Assembly: GCA_031553505.1 (NCBI GenBank)
Contig: JAVBLP010000002.1
Coordinates: forward strand, 10,154 to 74,153
Source: JAVBLP01 sp031553505
Lineage (GTDB): Bacteria > Elusimicrobiota > Endomicrobiia > Endomicrobiales > Endomicrobiaceae
Reading direction: 5' to 3'
DNA length: 64,000 nucleotides
A program made the translations under genes and the position numbers. The notes beneath the pieces are model-generated. The model had not been told where the DNA came from and made no database searches. It saw only the letters and a program-made list of their open reading frames with translations. This document shows positions 45,562-54,885 of this stretch, piece by piece (within the stretch, counting starts at the first letter, position 1; every line of letters begins with the position of its first letter).

Positions 45562-46147
45562 ACTTATTACAAAACTTAGAGAAATGACCAGCGCGGGAAT
45601 AATGGACTGCAGAAACGCGCTTAAAGAAACCAATAACGATATAGATAAAGCTTGCCAGTGGCTCAGGGAAAAAGGCATGGCAACGGCCGTAAAAAGAGCC
45701 GGAAGAAGCGCGAAGCAAGGCCTTGTGTATTCTTATATACACGGAAACGGAACGCTTGGCGTTCTTGTGGAACTTAACTGCGAAACAGACTTTGTCGCTA
45801 AAACGGAAGATTTCCAGAGTTTGGTTAAAGAAATTGCTATGCAGATAGCCGCAGTCGCGCCTACTTACGTAACGCGCGAGCAGGTTCCTTCAAGCATTCT
45901 TGAAGCCGAAAAAGAAATTTATAAAGCCCAGCTTAAAGAAGAAGGAAAACCGGAAAAAGTATGGGATAAGATTATAGAAGGGAAAATCGAAAAATTCTAT
46001 AGTCAGGTATGCCTCTATGACCAGATTTATATGAGAGACACGACAGGCAAAGAAACAATCAAAGATTTGGTAACAAATGCGATAGCTAAAACCGGCGAAA
46101 ACATGGTTATCAAGAGATTTGCAAGATTTAAACTCGGGGAAGAATAA
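45551..46147 (+). CDS. tsf: Elongation factor Ts
   Basis: The 198-residue protein is a short EF-Ts, as in many non-proteobacteria. It has the N-terminal UBA-like domain (LREMTSAGIMDCRNAL), the TDFVAK motif that contacts EF-Tu and a reduced second core domain. It exchanges GDP on EF-Tu. I chose ATG 45551 because AAGGAG lies 6 nt before it; ATG 45545 would add two residues. Confidence 0.95.
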   Translation: MSTELITKLREMTSAGIMDCRNALKETNNDIDKACQWLREKGMATAVKRAGRSAKQGLVYSYIHGNGTLGVLVELNCETDFVAKTEDFQSLVKEIAMQIAAVAPTYVTREQVPSSILEAEKEIYKAQLKEEGKPEKVWDKIIEGKIEKFYSQVCLYDQIYMRDTTGKETIKDLVTNAIAKTGENMVIKRFARFKLGEE

Positions 46148-46149
46148 TA

Positions 46150-46845
46150 ATGCTTTCAAAAAGAGTGCTTTTAAAGCTTTCTGGCGAATCGTTATCTGAT
46201 GGCAAATCATCGATAAGCGCGGAAAGTTTAAGCAGAACGGTAGAAGAGATAAAAGCCGCTTCAGCTTCAAATGTTGTCCAGCTTGCCGTAGTTATAGGTG
46301 CGGGCAATATATGGAGAGGCGCAAATAAAGCCATTGAAAGGGTTACTGCGGATAAAATGGGCATGACCGCCACGGTAATGAACGCATTGGCATTAAATGA
46401 CTCTTTAAATAAAGCCGGATTAAAGTCAAAAGTTTTTTCAGCAAAAGGCGTAAGCGGTTTTGTTGAAGATTTCAACAGGGAAGAATCCATAGAATGCCTT
46501 GAGAAAGGATATATCGTGATTTTTGCCGGCGGAACGGGAAATCCGTTCTTTACGACTGATACCACGGCAGCTTTAAGGGCAGCTGAAATAAAAGCGGATA
46601 TTCTTTTAAAAGCTACTCAGGTTGACGGTATTTACAGTTCTGACCCTAAAAAAGATAAAAATGCCGTAAAATTTGATTCTTTAACTTTTAGCGACGCGAT
46701 TGAAAAGCGCCTTAAAATTATGGATTCGGAAGCTTTTTCTTTATGCATGCAGTCCGGCATATCGATTGCTGTATTCGATTTTTACAAAGACGGAAACTTG
46801 AGAAAAATTCTAAACGGCGAAAAAATAGGCACTACAGTATCATAA
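46150..46845 (+). CDS. pyrH: UMP kinase
   Basis: The 231-residue amino-acid-kinase-fold protein has LKLSGESL at the start, VVIGAGNIWRG and the FAGGTGNPFFTTDT signature of bacterial UMP kinases. It makes UDP and is a hexamer regulated by GTP and UTP in known cases. It follows tsf by 2 nt in the usual rpsB-tsf-pyrH-frr order. Confidence 0.96.
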   Translation: MLSKRVLLKLSGESLSDGKSSISAESLSRTVEEIKAASASNVVQLAVVIGAGNIWRGANKAIERVTADKMGMTATVMNALALNDSLNKAGLKSKVFSAKGVSGFVEDFNREESIECLEKGYIVIFAGGTGNPFFTTDTTAALRAAEIKADILLKATQVDGIYSSDPKKDKNAVKFDSLTFSDAIEKRLKIMDSEAFSLCMQSGISIAVFDFYKDGNLRKILNGEKIGTTVS

Positions 46846-46857
46846 CCGGAGGGATAA

Positions 46858-47418
46858 ATGCAGCTACAGTCTCTTTTTAATGCTTCTGAAGAAGCAATGA
46901 AAAAAACCATCGAAAAATTAAAGAATGAACTTGCGGCTATAAGGACAGGCAGGGCAAACGCCGCAGTCATTGAAGGCATCAAAGTTGAAAGCTACGGCTC
47001 ACTTATGCCTATAAACCAGATTGCGGGAATCAGCGTTCCTGACGCAAAAACTATCGAAATCAGGCCTTGGGACGCTTCGCAGCTTGGTGCTATAGAAAAA
47101 GCGATTATGAAAGCGGATATCGGAATGACTCCCATAAATGACGGCAAAGTCGTACGTATTTCAGTGCCGCCGCTTACGGAAGAAAGAAGAAAAGAAATTG
47201 CGAAATCCATAAACAAAATGGCTGAAGATTACAGGGTCGCGATAAGAAATGAAAGAAGAGTTTTGGTTGACGGCATAAAAAAGGCAGAAAAAGATAAGGC
47301 TATAACTGAAGATGAAAGAAAGAAATCGGAAAATGAAGCGCAGAAAGTAACTGACGAATACATAAAAAAAATAGACGAATGCATAGCTCTCAAAGAAAAA
47401 GAGATTATGCAAATATAA
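46858..47418 (+). CDS. frr: Ribosome recycling factor
   Basis: The 186-residue protein has the standard size and signatures (LAAIRTGRANAAVIEGIKVESYG near the N-terminus; VRISVPPLTEERRKEIAK in the middle). With EF-G it splits post-termination ribosomes. A GGAGGG ribosome site precedes it. Confidence 0.96.
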   Translation: MQLQSLFNASEEAMKKTIEKLKNELAAIRTGRANAAVIEGIKVESYGSLMPINQIAGISVPDAKTIEIRPWDASQLGAIEKAIMKADIGMTPINDGKVVRISVPPLTEERRKEIAKSINKMAEDYRVAIRNERRVLVDGIKKAEKDKAITEDERKKSENEAQKVTDEYIKKIDECIALKEKEIMQI

Positions 47419-47434
47419 ACGCGGAGGATGTAAA

Positions 47435-47608
47435 ATGGCTTATAAAATTGATGCTGGTACTTGTGTAGGCTGTGGAGCATGTGAAGGTTCATGCCCTGTT
47501 TCAGCTATTTCTCCTAAAGACGATAAGTATGTCATAGATGCAGAAAAATGCATAGACTGCGGCGCTTGCGAAGGCACTTGCCCTGTAACAGCTATTGCTA
47601 AAGCATAA
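47435..47608 (+). CDS. Small 2[4Fe-4S] ferredoxin
   Basis: The 57-residue protein has two clusters' worth of Cys in the order CVGCGACEGSCP and CIDCGACEGTCP, with the pseudo-twofold symmetry of clostridial-type ferredoxins. It is a low-potential electron carrier. GGAGG precedes the ATG. It is embedded between frr and uppS; IspG, encoded downstream in the same run of genes, needs reducing electrons, so a ferredoxin donor here would make sense, but that is inference. Confidence 0.93.
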   Translation: MAYKIDAGTCVGCGACEGSCPVSAISPKDDKYVIDAEKCIDCGACEGTCPVTAIAKA

Positions 47609-47620
47609 AAAGGATTTTGT

Positions 47621-48319
47621 TTGAATGAAATAGAACTCTCAAAGCTGCCACGCCACATTGCGATTATAATGGACGGCAACGGCAGATGGGCTAAAAAAAA
47701 ATCTTTACCCAGGGTATTCGGTCATAAGCAGGGGGTCAAAACCGTTAAAAGTGTTGTTAAGGCTGCAGACAGCCTTGGCATAAAGGTTTTGACCCTGTAT
47801 GCATTTTCCACCGAAAACTGGAAAAGGCCGCAAACAGAAATAAAAGCCTTGTTCTCACTGCTTTTACAATTTTTGAAAAAAGAGCTTAAAGAGCTTCACG
47901 CAAACGGAGTAAAACTAAGGATACTTGGAGATATATCAAAGTTTCCTGATAATATCCAAAAAGAGATTGAAAAAGTCCGCGGGCTTACAGCGGAAAATAA
48001 AGGGCTTGAGCTTAATATAGCTTTAAATTACGGTTCCAGGCAGGAAATTATCCGCGCTTTTGGAAAAATAGCGGAAAAAGGCATAAAAAACCCTACTGAA
48101 GAAGATATTTCAGAATATTTATATACTGCAGGGCAGCCGGACCCCGATTTGCTTATAAGGACTTCGGGAGAAATGAGAATATCAAATTTTTTATTATGGC
48201 AGATAGCATATTCCGAAATATATGTAACTGAAAAACTTTGGCCTGATTTCAGCAAAAAAGATTTAGAAGATGCTGTAACGGATTATCAAAAGAGAGAAAG
48301 GCGTTTCGGCGGTATTTAG
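47621..48319 (+). CDS. uppS: Undecaprenyl diphosphate synthase
   Basis: The 232-residue cis-prenyltransferase has HIAIIMDGNGRWAKKK near the start (the catalytic Asp), TLYAFSTENWKRP and the late RTSGEMRISNFLLWQIAYSE motif. It builds the C55 lipid carrier of cell-wall synthesis from IPP. The start is TTG at 47621 with AAGGA upstream; the nearby ATG at 47625 is out of frame. cdsA, dxr, rseP and ispG follow. Confidence 0.95.
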   Translation: MNEIELSKLPRHIAIIMDGNGRWAKKKSLPRVFGHKQGVKTVKSVVKAADSLGIKVLTLYAFSTENWKRPQTEIKALFSLLLQFLKKELKELHANGVKLRILGDISKFPDNIQKEIEKVRGLTAENKGLELNIALNYGSRQEIIRAFGKIAEKGIKNPTEEDISEYLYTAGQPDPDLLIRTSGEMRISNFLLWQIAYSEIYVTEKLWPDFSKKDLEDAVTDYQKRERRFGGI

Positions 48320-48345
48320 GGCGGAGACTGCGGGGAGAATTTATT

Positions 48346-49146
48346 ATGTTGTTGACCAGAATTTTAACAGCTATTGTCGGAATACCTTTGATTTTTATTT
48401 GCATCTATTTAGGCGGGCTTGCGTTTTTTGCGATGATGTTTGTAGTGATATTTTTTTGCGTGCATGAATGCCTTACCATATCTAAGAAATATAAACCCCA
48501 CACCGCCGTATCTTTGATTATGGTTTCAGTTTTTCTTCTCTTTTTATATTTTTGCAAAGATTTTTCATTGGGCGATAAATACGCCATATCCGCTGTTGAA
48601 ATGCTGTTTGTCTTATTTACTTTTGAAGTTTTCGGGAAAAATCCTGACCTTTGCGTCGGAAGAATTTCAGTTTCATTTTTCAGCGCTTTTTTTATACCAC
48701 TTGCGTTAATGCATATGGTTTATATACGCCAGTTGGACGGCGGAATGCTGCTTATGTTTTTCTTGTTTATAGTTGTCTGGACTTTGGATACCGCAGCATA
48801 CGCTTTCGGTAAAAAATTCGGCAAACATAAGCTTGCGCCGAACGTAAGCCCTAAAAAAACTATTGAAGGCGCGGTTGCGGGCATAATTTTCGGAATAATC
48901 GCGGCAGTAGCCTGCAGATGTATATTTATGGAGGGAATTCTCACGATACCTCAGGCGGCGATTCTTGGTTTTGCGGTTGCGGTTATAGGGCAGTTTTCAG
49001 ACCTTGCCGAATCTCTTGTTAAAAGAGACGGAAATATTAAAGACTCCGGAAAAATAATTCCCGGACATGGCGGAGTTTTTGACAGGTTCGATTCTTATAT
49101 ATTTGCGGCTCCGGCGATGTATTATATACTCCAAATTTTTAAATAA
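48346..49146 (+). CDS. cdsA: Phosphatidate cytidylyltransferase
   Basis: The 266-residue membrane protein has seven or so hydrophobic spans and the complete CDP-diglyceride synthase signature near the C-terminus (SLVKRDGNIKDSGKIIP, then GHGGVFDRFDS). It makes CDP-diacylglycerol for phospholipid synthesis at the inner membrane. Confidence 0.94.
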   Translation: MLLTRILTAIVGIPLIFICIYLGGLAFFAMMFVVIFFCVHECLTISKKYKPHTAVSLIMVSVFLLFLYFCKDFSLGDKYAISAVEMLFVLFTFEVFGKNPDLCVGRISVSFFSAFFIPLALMHMVYIRQLDGGMLLMFFLFIVVWTLDTAAYAFGKKFGKHKLAPNVSPKKTIEGAVAGIIFGIIAAVACRCIFMEGILTIPQAAILGFAVAVIGQFSDLAESLVKRDGNIKDSGKIIPGHGGVFDRFDSYIFAAPAMYYILQIFK

Positions 49147-49156
49147 ACACTAAAAA

Positions 49157-50317
49157 ATGAAAAAAATAGTACTTTTAGGTTCATCAGGTTCAATAGGTAC
49201 GCAGACTTTGGATATAGTTTCTAAAATGAAAAAAACTATTTCCGTTGAGGCTTTGTCGGTAAATACGAATATAAACCTGCTTAAAAAGCAGATTAAGAAG
49301 TTTAAACCCAAGGCGGTATCCGTAAATGATCCGTCTGACGCCGAAAATCTAAAAAAATGGTGTGCAGCTAATAAATTAAATACTGCAGTTTACAGCGGGC
49401 ACAGCGGCCTTAAAAAGCTTGTAACAATGCCGGGCATTGATATGATTATCGCGGCAATTGTCGGAGCCGCAGCGCTTAAACCCGTTATAAAAGCCGTAGA
49501 AAATAAAAAAAATGTAGCCATAGCCAATAAAGAAGCGCTTGTCATGGCTGGCAAAGAGATAATGAAACTTGCCGCGAAAAAGAAAGTTTCGGTTTTGCCT
49601 GTTGACAGCGAACATTCCGCGATTTTCCAATGCCTCGCGGGCGAAAAAAAATCACAGATAAAAAAAATAATTCTTACCGCGTCCGGCGGGCCTTTTTATA
49701 AATATAATAAAGATTTTTCAAAAATTACCGTTGAGCAGGCTTTGGATCATCCTACGTGGAAAATGGGAAGAAAAATTACGATTGACAGCGCTACTCTGAT
49801 GAATAAGGGCCTTGAAGCGATAGAAGCGTCAGTCCTTTTTGGTATTCCGATAGAAAAAATAGAAATTGTGATACATCCTCAGTCTATAGTGCATTCAATG
49901 GTAGAATATGTTGACGGCTCTGTAATAGCGCAGCTTTCTAATCCGGATATGAAATTGCCGATACAGTACGCTTTAACTTATCCTGAGAGGACAAAATCAA
50001 ACATTACTCCTTTAGATTTAACAAAAGCGGGCAAATTGGACTTTTTAAAACCTAACTTCGGTAAGTTTCCTTGTTTAAAGCTTGCGTATGAGGCTGCAAA
50101 AAAAGGATATACAATGCCGGCGGTCATGAACGCAGCTAATGAAACCGCCGTGGCGGCTTTCCTAAATAAGAATATAAAGTTTACAGATATAGCAGAAGTC
50201 GTATGCAAATCGATGAAAGCGCATAAAGTAACAAGAAATCCAAGCATAGACGATATAGTTGAAGCTGACGCGTGGGCAAGAATGTACGTTAAAAAAATAA
50301 TAAGCAAAGGAAAATAA
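49157..50317 (+). CDS. dxr: 1-deoxy-D-xylulose 5-phosphate reductoisomerase
   Basis: The 386-residue enzyme has the NADPH motif GSSGSIGTQTLD, ANKEALVMAG, the metal/substrate region PVDSEHSAIFQCL and the flexible-loop DHPTWKMG. It makes MEP, the first committed step of the DXP isoprenoid pathway. IspG of the same pathway is two genes downstream. Its stop touches the rseP start. Confidence 0.96.
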   Translation: MKKIVLLGSSGSIGTQTLDIVSKMKKTISVEALSVNTNINLLKKQIKKFKPKAVSVNDPSDAENLKKWCAANKLNTAVYSGHSGLKKLVTMPGIDMIIAAIVGAAALKPVIKAVENKKNVAIANKEALVMAGKEIMKLAAKKKVSVLPVDSEHSAIFQCLAGEKKSQIKKIILTASGGPFYKYNKDFSKITVEQALDHPTWKMGRKITIDSATLMNKGLEAIEASVLFGIPIEKIEIVIHPQSIVHSMVEYVDGSVIAQLSNPDMKLPIQYALTYPERTKSNITPLDLTKAGKLDFLKPNFGKFPCLKLAYEAAKKGYTMPAVMNAANETAVAAFLNKNIKFTDIAEVVCKSMKAHKVTRNPSIDDIVEADAWARMYVKKIISKGK

Positions 50318-51373
50318 ATGACTATCATTCTTCAAATACTCGGAATAGCTGTAGGATTGGGCCTTTTAATCTTCATTCATGAACTCGGGCATTTTCTTGC
50401 GGCTAAAATGTGCAAAGTTAAAGTTTTGACTTTTGCTTTCGGTTTTGGGCCGGATTTACTCAAATATAACCATAACGGCACAAAATACTGTATAAAAGCG
50501 ATACCTTTCGGCGGTTTTGTCGCTATGGCAGGCGATGAGCCGGAAAAAGCGACAGGCGCGCAGGGAGAATACTTGTCTCTTCCCTGGTTTAAAAAAATAT
50601 GGATAGCTTTTTCAGGTCCTTTTTCAAATTATATTCTAGCGGTAATTATTTTTGCAGTAATTTTTAACATCTGGGGAGTTTCAAAAGTTTCCACTTTTTC
50701 GGAGGTCGGCTCTACGGTTGCGGATTATCCTGCGGCGGCAGCAGGCCTTTTGAAAGGCGATAAAATAGTATCTATTGACGGCGTGCAAATAAAAACCTGG
50801 AACGAACTTTCCGATAATCTTAAAGATAAAGCCGAAAAAGAAACGGCTTTTATCATCGAAAGAGGTTCTTATACTTTTGATTTAAATATGGCTGTCGCAA
50901 AAAATCCGGTTACGGGTATGGGCGCGATAGGCATTTCGCCTGCTATTGTTAAAGCCGATGCTGGTTTCTTTGAATCTTTTGCGCTTGGCGCGGAAGCGGC
51001 TGTCGTGCAGACAGTTATGACCGTAGCGTATCTTTTGGATAAGCTTATTTCATGGGAAAAGCCGGATGTTGCCGGGCCTATAGGCGTTATGCAGGTTATG
51101 GCAAATGCCACAAAGTCCGGAGCGGAAGATTATTTAAAGCTTCTTGCGGTAATTTCTGTTGCTTTGGGAATGTTTAACCTTTTTCCTATTCCGCTTGTTG
51201 ACGGCGGTATGATCGTTTTATTTGTTATTGAAGGCATTACAAGAAAAAAAATCAGCCCGAAAGTCGTACAGGCGTATAACACAGTAGGCATATTCCTTAT
51301 TCTTCTCATATTTATTTTTGCCACCTATAGCGATCTGCTGCGGTTAGGCGTAGGGAAATTTTTCACTAAGTAA
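50318..51373 (+). CDS. rseP: RseP-type site-2 membrane protease
   Basis: The 351-residue intramembrane zinc protease has HELGH in its first span (FIHELGHFLAAK), a PDZ domain in the middle (GLLKGDKIVSIDGVQIKTW) and the second active-site motif LFPIPLVDGG. Most PDZ-containing RseP proteins have two PDZ domains (about 450 aa); only one is visible here. It clips anti-sigma factors and leftover signal peptides. Confidence 0.93.
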   Translation: MTIILQILGIAVGLGLLIFIHELGHFLAAKMCKVKVLTFAFGFGPDLLKYNHNGTKYCIKAIPFGGFVAMAGDEPEKATGAQGEYLSLPWFKKIWIAFSGPFSNYILAVIIFAVIFNIWGVSKVSTFSEVGSTVADYPAAAAGLLKGDKIVSIDGVQIKTWNELSDNLKDKAEKETAFIIERGSYTFDLNMAVAKNPVTGMGAIGISPAIVKADAGFFESFALGAEAAVVQTVMTVAYLLDKLISWEKPDVAGPIGVMQVMANATKSGAEDYLKLLAVISVALGMFNLFPIPLVDGGMIVLFVIEGITRKKISPKVVQAYNTVGIFLILLIFIFATYSDLLRLGVGKFFTK

Positions 51374-51397
51374 AACCTTGTTTTCTACAGGTAAGCT

Positions 51398-52474
51398 ATG
51401 AAATTTTATAAAAGAAATGAAACCAGAAAAGTTAACATAGGCGGTATAGCGATAGGGGGCGGTTCCCCTGTTGCTGTCCAGTCTATGACAAATACTGATT
51501 CAAGAGACTGGAAAGCGACCGTAAAACAAATAAAGCTTTTGGAAGATGCCGGCTGTGAAATTGTAAGGCTTTCTCTTCCTGATATGGAATCCGCCAAAAA
51601 CGTCAGAAAAATAAAGAAAAATATAAATATCCCGCTTGTTGCAGACATTCACTTTGATTACAGAATAGCGTTAGAAGCAATAAAACAGGGTATCGATAAA
51701 TTAAGAATCAACCCGGGCAATATAGGTTCAAAAGACAGAGTAGAAGCGCTTGTTAAAGAAGCAAAAGCCGCTCATATACCTATAAGGATAGGCGTAAATG
51801 CCGGTTCTTTAAAATCCGTTCACAAATTTAATGATAGTGTTTTAAGGGCAAAAGAGCTTGCTAAAGCCGCAATGGAACACGTAAAAATCCTTGAAGCCCA
51901 TAAATTCTACGATATAGTTGTTTCATTAAAAGCTTCCAACATCGCGACTACGGTTGAAGCATATAAAGTTTTTGCGTCAAAAAGAAATTATCCTTTGCAT
52001 TTAGGGATAACGGAGGCGGGCTCTCTTTTCAGCGGTACGATAAAATCTTCCGCGGGCCTCGGGATAATGCTTTATGACGGCTTGGGAGATACAATAAGGG
52101 TATCCCTTACGGCAGATCCTGCAGAAGAAGTAAAAACGGCGTATTCGCTTTTACAGTCGATGGAGTTGAGGAATTTCGGCATAGAAATTGTTTCATGCCC
52201 GACATGCTCAAGATGCGCGGTTGATTTGATAAAAATAGTGTCTGATATGGAAAAAGCAACATCAAAACTTAAAAAACTATCCAAACCCGTTAAAGTTGCG
52301 CTGATGGGCTGCGTTGTAAACGGTCCGGGAGAAGCGCAAGACGCGGATTTCGGGATAGCAGGCGGAAAAGATACAGGAATACTTTTTAAAAACGGTAAAA
52401 TAATAGGAAAAGTTAAACCGGAACAATGGGTCAAAAAACTTATTTCCATGATAAAAGATTCGCAGGAGCAATAA
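51398..52474 (+). CDS. ispG: 4-hydroxy-3-methylbut-2-enyl diphosphate synthase
   Basis: The 358-residue enzyme has the TIM-barrel start (VQSMTNTDSRDW) and the [4Fe-4S] ligands CPTCSRC with a later Cys and Glu in GCVVNGPGEAQDADFGIAGG. It reduces the cyclic diphosphate to HMBPP in the DXP pathway and takes electrons from ferredoxin or flavodoxin. greA begins 1 nt after its stop. Confidence 0.96.
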   Translation: MKFYKRNETRKVNIGGIAIGGGSPVAVQSMTNTDSRDWKATVKQIKLLEDAGCEIVRLSLPDMESAKNVRKIKKNINIPLVADIHFDYRIALEAIKQGIDKLRINPGNIGSKDRVEALVKEAKAAHIPIRIGVNAGSLKSVHKFNDSVLRAKELAKAAMEHVKILEAHKFYDIVVSLKASNIATTVEAYKVFASKRNYPLHLGITEAGSLFSGTIKSSAGLGIMLYDGLGDTIRVSLTADPAEEVKTAYSLLQSMELRNFGIEIVSCPTCSRCAVDLIKIVSDMEKATSKLKKLSKPVKVALMGCVVNGPGEAQDADFGIAGGKDTGILFKNGKIIGKVKPEQWVKKLISMIKDSQEQ

Positions 52475-52475
52475 A

Positions 52476-52946
52476 ATGGCAGGAATTTATTTAACAAGAA
52501 ACGGAAGGGAAAAACTTATACAAGAACTTGAAGCCTTGCAGAAAAGAAAACCGCAGATTCAGGAAGAGATTGCAAGGGCAAGGGAACACGGCGATTTAAA
52601 AGAAAATGCCGAATACCACGCCGCAAAAGAGACGCTTACCAATTTGATGAGGCGCATAGCGGAAATTGACGCGAAAATATCAAGCGCTAAAATAATTGAA
52701 GATTTAAACATAGATTCCGATAAAGTTTTTATCGGAGTTACCGTGACTATACAGGATGAAGACGGCGATGAGTATGAGTACACGATAGTTGATCTTGAAG
52801 AAGCGGATCCGTCAGAAAATAAAATTTCCGTGCAGTCTCCGCTTATACAGGGATTGCTCGGGCATAAAGAAGGCGATACCTGCGACGTGGAGCTTCCCGC
52901 GGGTAATATGAAATTCAAAATTTTAAAAATTACAAGGCAGTTGTAA
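52476..52946 (+). CDS. greA: Transcription elongation factor GreA
   Basis: The 156-residue factor has the N-terminal coiled coil with the acidic tip (AREHGDLKENAEYHAAKE) that reaches the polymerase active site, and the C-terminal FKBP-like domain (QSPLIQGLLGHKEGD). It rescues backtracked RNA polymerase. A 134-nt spacer follows in which I see no promoter, terminator or RNA gene. Confidence 0.96.
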   Translation: MAGIYLTRNGREKLIQELEALQKRKPQIQEEIARAREHGDLKENAEYHAAKETLTNLMRRIAEIDAKISSAKIIEDLNIDSDKVFIGVTVTIQDEDGDEYEYTIVDLEEADPSENKISVQSPLIQGLLGHKEGDTCDVELPAGNMKFKILKITRQL

Positions 52947-53080
52947 CGGCAGAGTGAAGAGTTGTGAGTTGAAGTAAACGAGGAACTTGTTGTCAGCCCC
53001 GAGCGTTTTAATTGTGGATCTGCGGCGCCTGATTAGAGTAACAGCGTTATCAATAGCAAAACACATATCGGAGAAATAAA

Positions 53081-54793
53081 ATGTATTTTTCAAAAATGCT
53101 TATACCTACGCTTAAAGAAGCTCCTTCGGACGCGGATATAGTTTCGGCAAAACTTATGATAAGGTCCGGAATGATAAGAAAGTTAGCGTCAGGATTTTAT
53201 GAATTTTTACCCTTGGGTCTCAGGTCATTAAGAAAAGTTGAAAATATTATCCGTCGGGAAATGAATGCCGCTAACGGGCAGGAAATTACGCTCCCTTTGA
53301 TGTTTTCAAAAGATTTATGGCTTGAAACCGGCAGATGGAATGTTTACGGAAAAGAGCTTTTCAGGCTTAAGGACAGAAAAGATTCGGAATTCTGTCTTGC
53401 TCCGACTGCCGAAGAAGGCGTCACGGATTTAGCCAGAAAAGAAATTAAATCATATAAGCAGCTTCCTCTGATGCTGTACCAGTTCGGTACAAAGTTCAGA
53501 GATGAAATTCGCCCGCGCTTCGGCATTATGCGCGCCCGCGAATTTTTAATGAAAGACGGATATTCATTCCATACGGATGACGCGGATCTGGAAAATTATT
53601 ATAAAACTATGTATGCGGCGTATACAAATATATGCACAAAATGCGGTTTTAAGTTCCGCGCGGTTGAAGCTGCCTCCGGAGCTATAGGCGGTTCATTTTC
53701 TCATGAATTTATGGTTTTGGCGGACACCGGCGAAGAAGAGATAGCCTGGTGCGAATGCGGATACGGCGCAAACACGGAAAAAGCTGAATGCCTTACCTGC
53801 GAAACTTCAAATGAAGAACAGCTTCCAGCGGAAGAGGTTTTAACGCCTGATATCGGTTCTGTCGATGAAGTGGCTGATTTTTTAAAAGCTGACCCCAAAA
53901 AATTCATTAAAACTATGATATACGCGGCAGACGGCGAACCTGTTGCCGTGTTGATAAGGGGCGATTTTGAAGTAAACGATATTAAGCTACAGTCGTTTTT
54001 AGGCGCGGTGGAACTTGGCCTTGCAGATGAAAAAACTATACACGACGTCAGCGGCGCGCCGCTCGGTTTTGCCGGCCCGGTAAAAATGAAGAAAAAGATA
54101 AAAGTTAGTGCGGATTTGTCGGTTATTAATATTGTAAACGCGGTTACCGGAGCAAATAAGAAAGACTATCACTTGAAAAACGTAAATATAAAACGCGATT
54201 TTGATTATGACGCGGTTGCCGATTTAAGAAAGATACTGAAAGGTGACACATGTCCGCGGTGCAAAAAAGGCAAAATTGATTTTGCGAGGGGCATAGAAAT
54301 CGGACATACGTTTAAACTCGGCACAAAGTACTCAAAATCCATGAACGCTACTTTCCTTGATACAAACGGTAAGGAAAACTTTATGGTTATGGGCTGCTAC
54401 GGAATCGGCGTTACAAGAATACTTGCCGCGACTATAGAGCAGTCCCACGATGAAAACGGCATTATCTGGCCAGATAATATAGCTCCTTTTGAAGTTATTA
54501 TGGTTCCCGTTAATTTTGCGGACGTAAAAACGAAGGAAGTTACGGAGCATATTTATAAAAATTTAACCGCAAAAGGGCTTGATGTCTTAATAGATGACAG
54601 AGACGAAAGAGCGGGTATAAAGTTTAAGGACGCCGATTTAATAGGCATACCATACAGGATTACCATAGGCGAAAAAAACCTTGCCAACGGAAATGTTGAG
54701 TTTAAGGCAAGAAGAGACGGCAAAGATGGGATAAAACTCCTAAAGCCGGAAGAAGCTGTTAACGAAATCCTTAAAATTTTTAATAAAATCTAA
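53081..54793 (+). CDS. proS: Prolyl-tRNA synthetase, bacterial type
   Basis: The 570-residue class II synthetase has motif 1 (GFYEFLPLGLRSLRKVENIIR), motif 2 (FRDEIRPRFGIMRAREFLMKD), a YbaK-like editing insert (about 240-380), motif 3 (GCYGIGVTRILAA) and a C-terminal anticodon-binding domain. The editing insert clears Ala-tRNA(Pro). GGAGAAATAAA precedes the ATG. Confidence 0.96.
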   Translation: MYFSKMLIPTLKEAPSDADIVSAKLMIRSGMIRKLASGFYEFLPLGLRSLRKVENIIRREMNAANGQEITLPLMFSKDLWLETGRWNVYGKELFRLKDRKDSEFCLAPTAEEGVTDLARKEIKSYKQLPLMLYQFGTKFRDEIRPRFGIMRAREFLMKDGYSFHTDDADLENYYKTMYAAYTNICTKCGFKFRAVEAASGAIGGSFSHEFMVLADTGEEEIAWCECGYGANTEKAECLTCETSNEEQLPAEEVLTPDIGSVDEVADFLKADPKKFIKTMIYAADGEPVAVLIRGDFEVNDIKLQSFLGAVELGLADEKTIHDVSGAPLGFAGPVKMKKKIKVSADLSVINIVNAVTGANKKDYHLKNVNIKRDFDYDAVADLRKILKGDTCPRCKKGKIDFARGIEIGHTFKLGTKYSKSMNATFLDTNGKENFMVMGCYGIGVTRILAATIEQSHDENGIIWPDNIAPFEVIMVPVNFADVKTKEVTEHIYKNLTAKGLDVLIDDRDERAGIKFKDADLIGIPYRITIGEKNLANGNVEFKARRDGKDGIKLLKPEEAVNEILKIFNKI

Positions 54794-54827
54794 AAGTCAT
54801 CCTGTTTTAAAATGCAATATTTTTTAG

Positions 54828-54859
54828 TAAAATATAAACTAACAATTTAATTATTGTTA
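54828..54859 (+). promoter_or_regulatory. Candidate promoter and dyad operator before lpd-gcvT
   Basis: TAAAAT at 54828-54833 is a possible -10 box; the -35 is poor. Seven bases on, a perfect 7-bp inverted repeat with a 6-nt centre (54840-54846 / 54853-54859, TAACAAT / ATTGTTA) would cover the start point, like the arsR operator layout. Confidence 0.4.
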
Positions 54860-54885
54860 ACAAATAATAATTTTATGGTGTTTTT

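Noticed and set aside
52947..53080. Promoter, terminator or RNA in the greA-proS gap
   Set aside because: No spaced -35/-10 pair and no stable stem were found by eye.
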